Origin: Bdellovibrio sp. UBA4095
GTDB lineage: Bacteria > Bdellovibrionota > Bdellovibrionia > Bdellovibrionales > Bdellovibrionaceae
NCBI GenBank assembly: GCA_002381805.1
Contig: DFXZ01000003.1
Span: 62,001-126,000, forward strand
Direction: 5' to 3'
DNA length: 64,000 bases
Part shown: positions 16,678 to 24,935 of the stretch, piece after piece
How the letters are laid out: every line of letters begins with the position of its first letter
Position numbering within the stretch: the first letter of the stretch is position 1
Program-made: the position numbers and the translations under genes
The notes under the pieces: model-generated
Databases searched by the model: none
What the model was told of the DNA's origin: nothing
What the model saw: only the letters and a program-made list of their open reading frames with translations

Positions 16678-17795
16678 TGGACCGTTTCTTGAAAAAATAT
16701 TTGCTCTAGCTTTTTGTTCACAACAGGACGACTGTAAACTTCTAAAGCCTTCTGCAATCCCGCATCGGCAATCCGTTTTCTAAGCTCCGGCTTCGTCATC
16801 AAATCTTCTAAGGCAAAAGCCAAAGCTTTGCCGTTCTTAGGTGGAACCAAAAGACCTGTTTTTTCGTTTTCAATGATATCGCAGACGCCGCCAGCATTCG
16901 TACCTATAACCGGCACGCCGCAAGCCATTCCTTCAATCAAAACTCTTCCGAAAGTTTCAGCGTCAGAGGCCATAACCAGTGCATCTGATGATGCCACCAG
17001 CTCTGGAATGTCCGAGCGGAATCCCGTAAAAACGATGTAATCTTCGAGATTGTATCTTCTAACCATATCGCTCAGCACTTTTAATTCACCGGGCTCGTTT
17101 CGCGTTTCTTCACCCACAAGTAAGACCTTAAAATTGCGAGCGCCCTGATTAACTAAAATATTCGCGGCTTCGATTAGGTATCTCTGCCCCTTACCTTTAT
17201 CTAAACGCCCCACAAGAGAAACCAAGAAGTCCTGAGTTGTTGATAGGAACTCTTGTCGGATTTTTTCGCTGCGCTTTCCCGGAGAAAACTGCACAGTATC
17301 GACCGAGTTTGGAACGATATCCATCTGATCTTTCGTTACAGGGACATACTCCAAAAGATTTCGCTGATGCGACGGCGTGAGCGCCAAAAGCGTGTTCAAG
17401 CGACGGTACATCCAACTGTGCAGAAAATCTTTTTTACTGACCCCCACGAACGTATGTGAAAAACCAATCACGCGAATATAAGACAAACCCAATAGGGCCA
17501 CACGCAGGCTGCCTAAGTCTCGAAGATGCTGCACCAAAATTGTCTGAATATTTTCAGATTTTAATATTTCTCTTAACTTCATGGCCGCTGCGAACGAGAA
17601 ATGTTTCGATGATGGAATCGAAAGAACAGGCAGGCCCTGCTCTGTCATTTTCTCTGCCAACCTTGAATTATGACAAGTGACAGTAACACAAGGTCGACCT
17701 TGCTCAGCTAGCTGCTGGGCCATCTCATAAGCAACCATTTCAAGACCGCCCCAAGAAGGGGATAAACACAACTGCAAAACTTTTTTCTGTTCCAT
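16674..17795 (-). CDS. Glycosyltransferase family 4
   Basis: 373 aa GT-B enzyme. The acceptor-side loop is SPSWGGLEMVAYEMA; the donor side has VSLVGRLDKGKGQRYLIEA, the E-x7-E motif in DAETFGRVLIEGMACGVPVIG, and NAGGVCDIIENEKTGLLVPP. Such retaining enzymes add a sugar to LPS or surface glycans at the cytoplasmic face. AAGGA precedes the ATG. It stands alone between the PPC gene and the divergent tamA, outside the main polysaccharide locus; an LPS core role is plausible but unproven. Confidence 0.88.
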   Translation of the reverse strand: MEQKKVLQLCLSPSWGGLEMVAYEMAQQLAEQGRPCVTVTCHNSRLAEKMTEQGLPVLSIPSSKHFSFAAAMKLREILKSENIQTILVQHLRDLGSLRVALLGLSYIRVIGFSHTFVGVSKKDFLHSWMYRRLNTLLALTPSHQRNLLEYVPVTKDQMDIVPNSVDTVQFSPGKRSEKIRQEFLSTTQDFLVSLVGRLDKGKGQRYLIEAANILVNQGARNFKVLLVGEETRNEPGELKVLSDMVRRYNLEDYIVFTGFRSDIPELVASSDALVMASDAETFGRVLIEGMACGVPVIGTNAGGVCDIIENEKTGLLVPPKNGKALAFALEDLMTKPELRKRIADAGLQKALEVYSRPVVNKKLEQIFFQETVH

Positions 17796-17962
17796 AGTTC
17801 CTTTTCCCTAAAAATCCCAACGGCTATCTTAGATCGTCTTTATTGAAAAGTCGCCCTAAATGTCTCTTCACAGTCCGTCATAGATACCGCACTTAGACTT
17901 GCCAGAACGCACAGGACTTTATCTCCCCAGACCTTCAGCCGTTGATTATACTCTTAGCCCTT

Positions 17963-19699
17963 ATGCGGAGTAAGTTTGCTTTCTTTTCTTTAATACTCTT
18001 TTCGTTGACGACTTTTGCAAAAGAGTCCGCAGTGGAACATCCTTGCTCGACCATCGAAATTCATACTCAAGAAAAGTTGAAACTTTCTAAAACCGAAAGA
18101 AAATGGATTTGCGGAGATGACGAAAGCTCATCTTGGCAAAAAATACCCCCCTGGCAGGCGCGGTTTTTCCTTAAAACTTTTTTACAGGATCGCGGCTACC
18201 ATAAGCCATCTTTCGAAGTCAGAGGGGACCGATTGATCACAAAGGTCGGCGAAAAAACCGTTTTAAAGAGCTTTCGCTTTATCAGTCCTCCCGAAGGCTT
18301 TCATCCGGAAAAGCGACGCAAGCTAAAAGGTCGGGCACTAACCCCAGGTCTTTTATCGGAAATTGAAGGTTGGACCAAGGCGCGGCTACAAAACCGCGGT
18401 TATGCCTGCCCCAAAGTTGAAGTCACCTCTGTACCAAAAGAGGGATCCATGCAAATTTTTATTGAATCAGGAAAAAAACACTACTTTCCAAAAACGAGTC
18501 TTTTTGAAGTTCGGGGATCCGATCGAGAAGTCTATTTAAACCGTTACGAAGCTTTTCTTCCAGGGCAACTTTTCGATTTATCACTAACTCAACTGACTGC
18601 AAATCGCATGGTTTATGACGAGTTCCATCTTAGCTCCTATTTCGATGTCAGTTGCAATGACCAGAACGAACTGCAGCTTGCTCCCCGTCTTGTCACCGGT
18701 GATCCTCAACTAATTTCTGCCGGAGTCGGCTTTAACACAGAAGTCGGAACCTTAGCTCGCTTTCGTTATAAACACACGCAAATGGATGACTCCGGTTCGT
18801 ATTTTGAAAGTCAGCTTTTTCTTTCATTCGTTGAGCAGAGCTTTGAGAATAGCTTTAAACTGTATGATGGTCCACCTTACCGCGATCGTGATTACTGGAT
18901 GCCGCGTCTCTTCCTTCGTAATGAAATCGAAGGCAAGTACGAAGCAACTTCCGCAAGTCTCGCTTTACTTTACGGATCAACTTTTGAATTTGAGGACTTT
19001 CGCAGCGAGTTTCGACTGGGCCCCGCCTACAATCATACTACGATTCGCGAACCTGCCCGAAACACCTTCGTTAGTTTTTCAACCCAAGGTGAGTTTTCTT
19101 TACAAAGCCATGACTATGAGTATTTTCTGCGCGATCCGCGCGAAGGCTGGCAGGTTTCTTCAACCCTCGAATCGGCTTTTGAAAAATTGGGAGCGAATAG
19201 AACCTTTCATCAATGGACCTACCAACATCAATGGCTTTCGAACTGGAACGACTGGGATCCGCCCTTGATGATCCTGGGCTGGCGTTTTAAAGTCGGCACT
19301 TTTTTAATGGACGACGATCGACTCTTTTATGCCGTGGTCCCTGAAACTTTAAGATTTTACCTGGGTGGCGACGCCAATCTACGGGGCTTTGGCAGAAAGC
19401 AAATTCCCATCGATCGCTTAGGATCTATGACTTATTTATATCAAGGTTTTGAAGCTCGAGTCGGCGAAGTTTTTCCTTACAATCTTCAACCTTTCGTATT
19501 TTTGGATTTGGCTTGGGAAGGAGAAAGATCTTTAAAGCTTTCACGCACACTGTACTACTCCCCAGGCTTTGGACTGCGCTGGTCTTCCTTTATCGGTCCG
19601 ATTCGAGCGACCTTGTCTCAGGGATCAGTTCTCTTTGCAGATAATCTCAACTTCAAGCCTCACTGGCAATTTTACTTGAGCTTAGGAAGGGAGTTTTGA
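17963..19699 (+). CDS. tamA: TamA-like Omp85 outer-membrane protein
   Basis: About 578 aa. A signal peptide (MRSKFAFFSLILFSLTTFA) precedes about three POTRA-like domains (about residues 25-210) with two short Cys-containing segments. The rest is a beta-barrel with the Omp85 lid-lock motif in YLGGDANLRGFGRK (RGF) and an aromatic last strand ending in Phe (FYLSLGREF). It pairs with TamB in the translocation and assembly module that links inner and outer membranes and moves phospholipid or outer-membrane proteins. The ATG at 17963 is preferred over TTG at 17942, though neither has a clear Shine-Dalgarno. It overlaps tamB by 1 base. Confidence 0.85.
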   Translation: MRSKFAFFSLILFSLTTFAKESAVEHPCSTIEIHTQEKLKLSKTERKWICGDDESSSWQKIPPWQARFFLKTFLQDRGYHKPSFEVRGDRLITKVGEKTVLKSFRFISPPEGFHPEKRRKLKGRALTPGLLSEIEGWTKARLQNRGYACPKVEVTSVPKEGSMQIFIESGKKHYFPKTSLFEVRGSDREVYLNRYEAFLPGQLFDLSLTQLTANRMVYDEFHLSSYFDVSCNDQNELQLAPRLVTGDPQLISAGVGFNTEVGTLARFRYKHTQMDDSGSYFESQLFLSFVEQSFENSFKLYDGPPYRDRDYWMPRLFLRNEIEGKYEATSASLALLYGSTFEFEDFRSEFRLGPAYNHTTIREPARNTFVSFSTQGEFSLQSHDYEYFLRDPREGWQVSSTLESAFEKLGANRTFHQWTYQHQWLSNWNDWDPPLMILGWRFKVGTFLMDDDRLFYAVVPETLRFYLGGDANLRGFGRKQIPIDRLGSMTYLYQGFEARVGEVFPYNLQPFVFLDLAWEGERSLKLSRTLYYSPGFGLRWSSFIGPIRATLSQGSVLFADNLNFKPHWQFYLSLGREF

Positions 19700-22002
19700 T
19701 GAAGAAACTTCTGATTGCATTACTAATTATTTTTCTATTGGTAATAGGCGTCGCCACATTCCTCTGGTTCAACCCGTCTGTGTTCTTAAATGAAAAGAAT
19801 CTCAATCGAGTCGCAAAATCGGCAGATCTTGACCTGCACTGGAACACCTTTCGATTGGACTTTAAAAACACAGGACTGCTTTCAAAAGAAATAATCCTTG
19901 ATACGGAAAAATTTTGCCTGAATCACCCGCCACGGCTGGATTTTTGTTTCGATAAAATTCTGGTTCAATTTCATTTTTCCATTCAGTTCCAAAAGCCATA
20001 CGTCGCCTTTCGCGATCTGAATTTAGACATCATTTCCAAGTACTTTTATGTTACGCTGCCTGACGAGCAAAAAGAAGGTGCTATGGACAAGCCCTTCCAG
20101 TGGCCTCGTATTCACTTGGGCTCCCTCGATGAATTCATGGGGCGCTTCCTCGCTTATCTCCCCGAAGAAACTATTAAGAATATCCATGTCGACATGGATC
20201 CACTTGTTGTGAATTTATCAAAGCAGTTACAACTCAACGCTTCACTTAAGTCAGATTCGACGCAGGAGAAAGTCCAACTAAAAACAACAGCAGTTCTGAA
20301 CCAAGCTGATGTCAAAAAGTTCGAAGCTCAGCTAAATGCTGTGCTCACTCTGCAAGCCCCTATCCGCTTGCAGGCAGAGGGTGCATTTACTTTGCCTGGA
20401 CCGAATATGACAAATAATTTACAGATTCACTGGCAAGATAGGCCCGAGTTCACCTTAAAAACAACCGTCGACTTTAAGAAGTTAAAGATTGATCTGGAAA
20501 CAGATGGGTCGCTGGCTCCCAAAAAATGGACTCTTAAAATTGCGGGCGATATTCGCCATTCCAGTTTACCGTTTGAAAGATTGATAATAAGCGATTGTCC
20601 GATCCAACTGGCTTTTCAGAACGACCAGCCCTCCCAACTGGAGTGGCCCTGTGACTTTGCGATAGCGAACCTTCGGGTCAGGCGGGCTAAGGGACTGCCT
20701 AAAACATTAGAGTTTAAGACGAACTTGGTCAGCCCGCTCAACTTCGATAAGCAAAATTTTTCAGCTCATCCTGTTTTTAAAATCAACATGGAAAAATCTT
20801 CTTTGGGTGAACTTCATGCACTTACCCAAATTGATGCCCTAATCGATCTTGATCGTCGTGAGATTAAAAAACTCCAAGCTGAACAATTGAAAGCAGAACT
20901 TTTCATCCCATCACTCACGGCTTGGGAACGACTTCTCAAGGACAATCGCTGGGCCATACCTGCGCCTTTCAATGTATTGAAAGGGTCCATTCGACTTACC
21001 GCAGCTAGTCGGTCCACTGAGCTCTTACGTAAGAATTTCAGTTTGTATTCCTCTTTGCAAACGGACCTCGCCAGCGAAACTCAGACCCTTAAAACCTCGA
21101 CGCAGATCGAATTAGACCTAGATCTGCAAAAACCACTCGTCACATTATCTGGTATTGTTTCACTAGACGATATCTCCATTGATTTACCCTATCTCGGGAT
21201 CGAGCAGCCGCCTCAGTTCAAACCGGATGCGCGATTTATGTCAAAAAAGAAACTCCAAAAAAAAATCAAGAAAGATGAGGAATCGAAAGCAACGAACACT
21301 AAATTCGTGATTGATGACCTACGAATTAAGACCGCGCGACCCATGCGCTTTAGCACTCGGCTCTTAGATGCTCCAATACCTATCGACATTAACTATCACA
21401 TCAGAAAGTCGAAATTTCTTACGGGACAAATTATGGTTCGACAAATGGGTCTGAATCTATTTAAAAGAAAAGCGACTTTGCAAAAATTCAACATTACAAA
21501 CTTTAAAGACTCTGACGTTCAAGATCTTGACGGTTTAATCACTTACAAAACGTCAGAAGTGCTTATAAAAATCCTAATAATAGGTACCACCGAAAAACCT
21601 ACAATCGAACTCTTAAGCGTACCACCGCTATCCCGTCAGCAGATCCTTTCGGTTTTGCTTTACAATAAATCATTGCAACAACTCGCTGACGAAGAAAAGA
21701 GCACGGCAAGTCAGATGGACCAAGCCCTGCTAAACAATGCTTTTGGTTTGATTTCGCTGTTTTTCCTTTCGTCGACACCCATTGAAAGCGTGTACTATGA
21801 TCCCACGACCCAGAGTTATACAGCCCAAGTCCGGCTTGACGATCAAACCTCATTGTCGCTGGGTTCCGATTTCGAAAAATCCCAACAATTCACTCTCCGC
21901 CGTCGACTCGGCGGCCCCTGGAGCATCTCCACAGAGCTTGAGCAGACGGAAGATGCGAACGACGTCGTCACCACGTTGGTTGAATGGTTTAAGCGATTCT
22001 AG
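19699..22002 (+). CDS. tamB: TamB-like AsmA-family translocation module protein
   Basis: 767 aa from the ATG at 19699, with AGGAAGGGAG 5 bases upstream. One N-terminal membrane helix (LLIALLIIFLLVIGVATFLWF) is followed by long beta-groove repeats across the periplasm. The C-terminal DUF490 domain is recognisable: PTIELLSVPPLSRQQILSVL, LSLGSDFEKSQQFTLRRRLG and a final ELEQTED...VVTTLVEWFKRF. At 767 aa it is shorter than E. coli TamB (about 1,250). The 1-base overlap with tamA shows they are made together. It is a bridge for lipid transfer to the outer membrane in current models. Confidence 0.85.
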   Translation: MKKLLIALLIIFLLVIGVATFLWFNPSVFLNEKNLNRVAKSADLDLHWNTFRLDFKNTGLLSKEIILDTEKFCLNHPPRLDFCFDKILVQFHFSIQFQKPYVAFRDLNLDIISKYFYVTLPDEQKEGAMDKPFQWPRIHLGSLDEFMGRFLAYLPEETIKNIHVDMDPLVVNLSKQLQLNASLKSDSTQEKVQLKTTAVLNQADVKKFEAQLNAVLTLQAPIRLQAEGAFTLPGPNMTNNLQIHWQDRPEFTLKTTVDFKKLKIDLETDGSLAPKKWTLKIAGDIRHSSLPFERLIISDCPIQLAFQNDQPSQLEWPCDFAIANLRVRRAKGLPKTLEFKTNLVSPLNFDKQNFSAHPVFKINMEKSSLGELHALTQIDALIDLDRREIKKLQAEQLKAELFIPSLTAWERLLKDNRWAIPAPFNVLKGSIRLTAASRSTELLRKNFSLYSSLQTDLASETQTLKTSTQIELDLDLQKPLVTLSGIVSLDDISIDLPYLGIEQPPQFKPDARFMSKKKLQKKIKKDEESKATNTKFVIDDLRIKTARPMRFSTRLLDAPIPIDINYHIRKSKFLTGQIMVRQMGLNLFKRKATLQKFNITNFKDSDVQDLDGLITYKTSEVLIKILIIGTTEKPTIELLSVPPLSRQQILSVLLYNKSLQQLADEEKSTASQMDQALLNNAFGLISLFFLSSTPIESVYYDPTTQSYTAQVRLDDQTSLSLGSDFEKSQQFTLRRRLGGPWSISTELEQTEDANDVVTTLVEWFKRF

Positions 22003-22023
22003 CGAGCTACCTCAGATTCGGAT

Positions 22024-23487
22024 TCATTTGCAGAATAGGTTTAACTGCACTCGCCGGGCGTTGTTTTTTGGATTCAGTTTATAGGCAAGTTGCTCGATGA
22101 GGTTGACATTGAACTGAGCCTTAAGCTCTAAGTCAGCAATAAGGTCTCTGTAAGTTACCAAATCACCAGCTCCCAAAACCAGCGCATTCCGACAACCCGT
22201 CCAATCGACTTGGCTAAGATCCAAATTATCGCCGTCGATGAACTCGAAGTGTTTTTCAGCGATGAAGGCCTCTGTTATCCAGTTCGGCACTTCATTGATG
22301 CGATAGATCTTTTCGATCTCTGGATGCTTATCCAAATACCGGGACATTTCGATCAGATTTTTTTGCGCCGGAAAGAAGCTCGCAATAAAGAATAACAAAC
22401 CATTAAAGGCATAAAGAGAGATTAAGCGAACCTTATGGTTTTTAAAGTTCTTCTGCAACTCCAGTAAAAATGGAAATACCAAGAACATTAAAATAGGAAT
22501 GACCGAAATAATGAATCGCTCCCACTTCTGCGGGAACAATGAATGCAAAAAGACGAATAGCCCCAAGACCATCCAAATGCTGCGATACTTGGATAGATGC
22601 CCATTAAGGAATTCTTTCGGCCAGCGCTTGATCAACCAGGGCACAAATGCCACGACAAAAATTAGAACTGGATAAAAAAGAATACTGCGATTGCCATAAT
22701 CCGAACCATGCTGGACGTTGTACAAAGTTACATTCAGCAGCGAGAAGTGAAACTTTCCGCGAATAAAGATGTCCGGGATGCCACTGATAACAAAAAATGC
22801 CAAGCCCAGTGCGGCCGCATAGGCCAGGTGTTTCCATTGCTTTTTTAAAATCGGCAAAATCATAAACACCAGCGCACAAAGTCCTAACTGCTGGCGCATC
22901 ACAAACGCAACGGAAACAAAGAACACTCCCCAGAGCAGATCCTTTAAGCGGCCATAGTAATCATAACTCAGAGCCCATACAGCCGCTAAGGTTAGCCAGG
23001 GCGCACCGAGCGATTCAAACATAGGACGTGTCAAACCAAAGGGACCCGCGAAATAAAAAGTAAAAATTAGAATCAATAAGTTTTTCGCGTAAGTATCCAG
23101 TCTGGTGATTTCAGCGAACCGAAGCAAAGCCACCAATAACAACGCAAGATTAATCAATCCCAGGACGAAAATGACTGCCCGATACTGCCAATAAGGAGCC
23201 GTCACTCCAAGCTTAAGTGCGGCCTGCGCCACTGCATGCATCGGCATCAACTGAAGCGGCGACTTTACGTCATCAATCCCGACAAGTGTCATCACTGATG
23301 ATTGCTGAGCAGGAATATAGCGAGTGATACCGACGAAGTATTCATCCAAAGCCATGAACCCGTCATTTACGACAAGTACGAAGAAATAAAGTAAGACGGC
23401 AAAAATCAAAAGATGTGACGTTCTGAAAGTGTCTAGTTTTCTCATCAGATAGAGCTTAGTTAAAAAATCAAAAAAAGTTACCAGCAT
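22024..23487 (-). CDS. GT22 (Alg9/PIG-B-like) membrane glycosyltransferase
   Basis: About 487 aa with some 10 membrane helices. After the first helix comes an acidic loop with DEYFVGITRYIP, and near residue 345 the block FVFLHSLFPQKWERFIISV, which resembles the GT22 hallmark HS-x-x-x-HKEERF (here Q-K-W-E-R-F). The loop VTLYNVQHGSDYGNRSILFYP also fits. GT22 enzymes use polyprenyl-phosphate sugars on the outer side of the membrane. The ATG at 23487 is chosen because AAGG lies 5 bases upstream; a TTG at 23526 is the alternative. The soluble C-terminal part (from about 395) resembles domains of related lipid-linked enzymes. Assignment is by motif only. Confidence 0.65.
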   Translation of the reverse strand: MLVTFFDFLTKLYLMRKLDTFRTSHLLIFAVLLYFFVLVVNDGFMALDEYFVGITRYIPAQQSSVMTLVGIDDVKSPLQLMPMHAVAQAALKLGVTAPYWQYRAVIFVLGLINLALLLVALLRFAEITRLDTYAKNLLILIFTFYFAGPFGLTRPMFESLGAPWLTLAAVWALSYDYYGRLKDLLWGVFFVSVAFVMRQQLGLCALVFMILPILKKQWKHLAYAAALGLAFFVISGIPDIFIRGKFHFSLLNVTLYNVQHGSDYGNRSILFYPVLIFVVAFVPWLIKRWPKEFLNGHLSKYRSIWMVLGLFVFLHSLFPQKWERFIISVIPILMFLVFPFLLELQKNFKNHKVRLISLYAFNGLLFFIASFFPAQKNLIEMSRYLDKHPEIEKIYRINEVPNWITEAFIAEKHFEFIDGDNLDLSQVDWTGCRNALVLGAGDLVTYRDLIADLELKAQFNVNLIEQLAYKLNPKNNARRVQLNLFCK

Positions 23488-23566
23488 GTTTACCTTCGGA
23501 GCGCCGCGCCACCTCAGGCCCAACAATCAACGAACAACATCACCGATCTAATCCAACTTCGTAATC

Positions 23567-23974
23567 ATGCGCTATCACACGTCGACTAAGGACCGCTGCA
23601 GTTACCAAATCTCTTGTTCGTGGGTAAAAGTTAAGGTTGCCGCCTATCCACCAGTAAATTATATTCCATTTGTGGAACCAATAATTTCTATCATCACTCC
23701 AGCTTTCAATGCAGCGCCGTTCATTGCAAAAACGATAAACAGCGTTATGTTGCAAACTTATCAAAACTGGGAATTGCTGATAATTTTGGATATCTATTGT
23801 CTGCCTGAATTTTTGGTAGACTATCGCTTAGTTCCCCAGTCGCGCTCTCACAATAAAGTTCAAGCGGCAGCTTCCAGATGGTCTATTCTTCGGGAGCGGG
23901 AAAAGCTGGGACTCATTTCAAGTCTTTTAAATTTCGTGGCTTATACATTGTCCTCGTTAAAACTTAGAGTTTAG
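23567..23974 (+). pseudogene. Glycosyltransferase family 2 remnant with internal deletion
   Basis: The 135-codon frame joins two ends of a GT2 gene. Residues 38-72 (PIISIITPAFNAAPFIAKTI and QTYQNWELLI) are the normal N-terminal nucleotide-binding start, and residues 74-135 (DIYCLPEFLVDYRL, SRSHNKVQAAASRW, REREKLGLISSLL) are the normal C-terminal tail. About 150 residues including both DxD regions are missing at the junction near 23783-23790, so no transferase activity is possible. The first 35 codons do not look like a family N-terminus. It stops 8 bases before rmlD, so an intact version was probably co-transcribed with it. Confidence 0.75.
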
Positions 23975-23982
23975 GAGCTATC

Positions 23983-24786
23983 ATGATTCTTGTTTTCGGA
24001 AAGAACGGTCAAATTGCAACAGCCCTGCGCGAACTCCTTCCAGACGCAACATTCTTGAGCAGCCAAGAAGCCAACTTTCTGAATCCACAGAGTGTCCTTG
24101 AAGCGCTCAATAAACTGAAACCCCAAGTAGTTATCAATGCCAGTGCCTACACAGCCGTAGATCAGGCAGAACAAGAGCAGGAGACTGCCTTAACTATCAA
24201 CGCAACAACACCAGGAGTTATTGCCAAATGGTGCTGTGAGCACGATGCCACAATGATCCATTATTCAACCGACTATGTTTTTAGTGGCGAGGGCGACCGC
24301 CCGTGGCTTGAAACGGATCCAACCAATCCTGTTAACTGGTACGGCGAAACAAAACTGCGCGGAGAAAAAGCCATTCAAGAAGCCGGATGTCCCGCATACA
24401 TTTTCAGAATCTCTTGGGTGTACAGCCCTTGGGGGCAGAACTTTCCAAAAACAATATTACGCCTCGCTCACGAGCGAGACGAACTCAAGATCGTAAACGA
24501 TCAATGGGGAGCCCCCACTGATGCGCGTGATGTAGCAAGGCTAACAAGCCAACTTGCTCACAATCTTGAAATGAAGGGTGAGTGTCCGGCGCCGGGTATT
24601 TATCATTTGCGATTTGAAGACTTCCAGACTTGGTATCAATTCGCACAGAAAATTATAACTGATGCTCGAACTGCCGGTCTGCCGTTAAAAGTAACACAAA
24701 TCAGTCCCGTCACCAGCGAAGAGTTTCCTACAACAGCTAAGCGGCCTAAGAATTCTCGCTTAGGGACGACTCGTCCTCTACTTTAA
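23983..24786 (+). CDS. rmlD: dTDP-4-dehydrorhamnose reductase
   Basis: 267 aa extended SDR. The cofactor loop is FGKNGQIATAL, the active-site block is HYSTDYVFSGEG with YGETKLRGEKAI giving Y-x-x-x-K, and ISWVYSPWGQNFPKT and PTDARDVARL follow as in RmlD. It makes dTDP-L-rhamnose from dTDP-4-keto-L-rhamnose with NAD(P)H. It is slightly short compared with the usual 285-300 aa. It stands alone here, about 12.6 kb from rmlCA and 39 kb from the rmlB end. A GT2 remnant precedes it. Confidence 0.92.
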   Translation: MILVFGKNGQIATALRELLPDATFLSSQEANFLNPQSVLEALNKLKPQVVINASAYTAVDQAEQEQETALTINATTPGVIAKWCCEHDATMIHYSTDYVFSGEGDRPWLETDPTNPVNWYGETKLRGEKAIQEAGCPAYIFRISWVYSPWGQNFPKTILRLAHERDELKIVNDQWGAPTDARDVARLTSQLAHNLEMKGECPAPGIYHLRFEDFQTWYQFAQKIITDARTAGLPLKVTQISPVTSEEFPTTAKRPKNSRLGTTRPLL

Positions 24787-24935
24787 AATCCATCAAAAAT
24801 TGATGAGCTACAGATTTTCTGAGCTTGAGTGTTTCAAGTTGAACGCCTCATTTTGACATCCCCCATTTAATGTAAAAAAAGCCTTCATAATCCTAGACTT
24901 TGTTCCGATGAATTTTCACCTAAGGGGGTTAGGCG

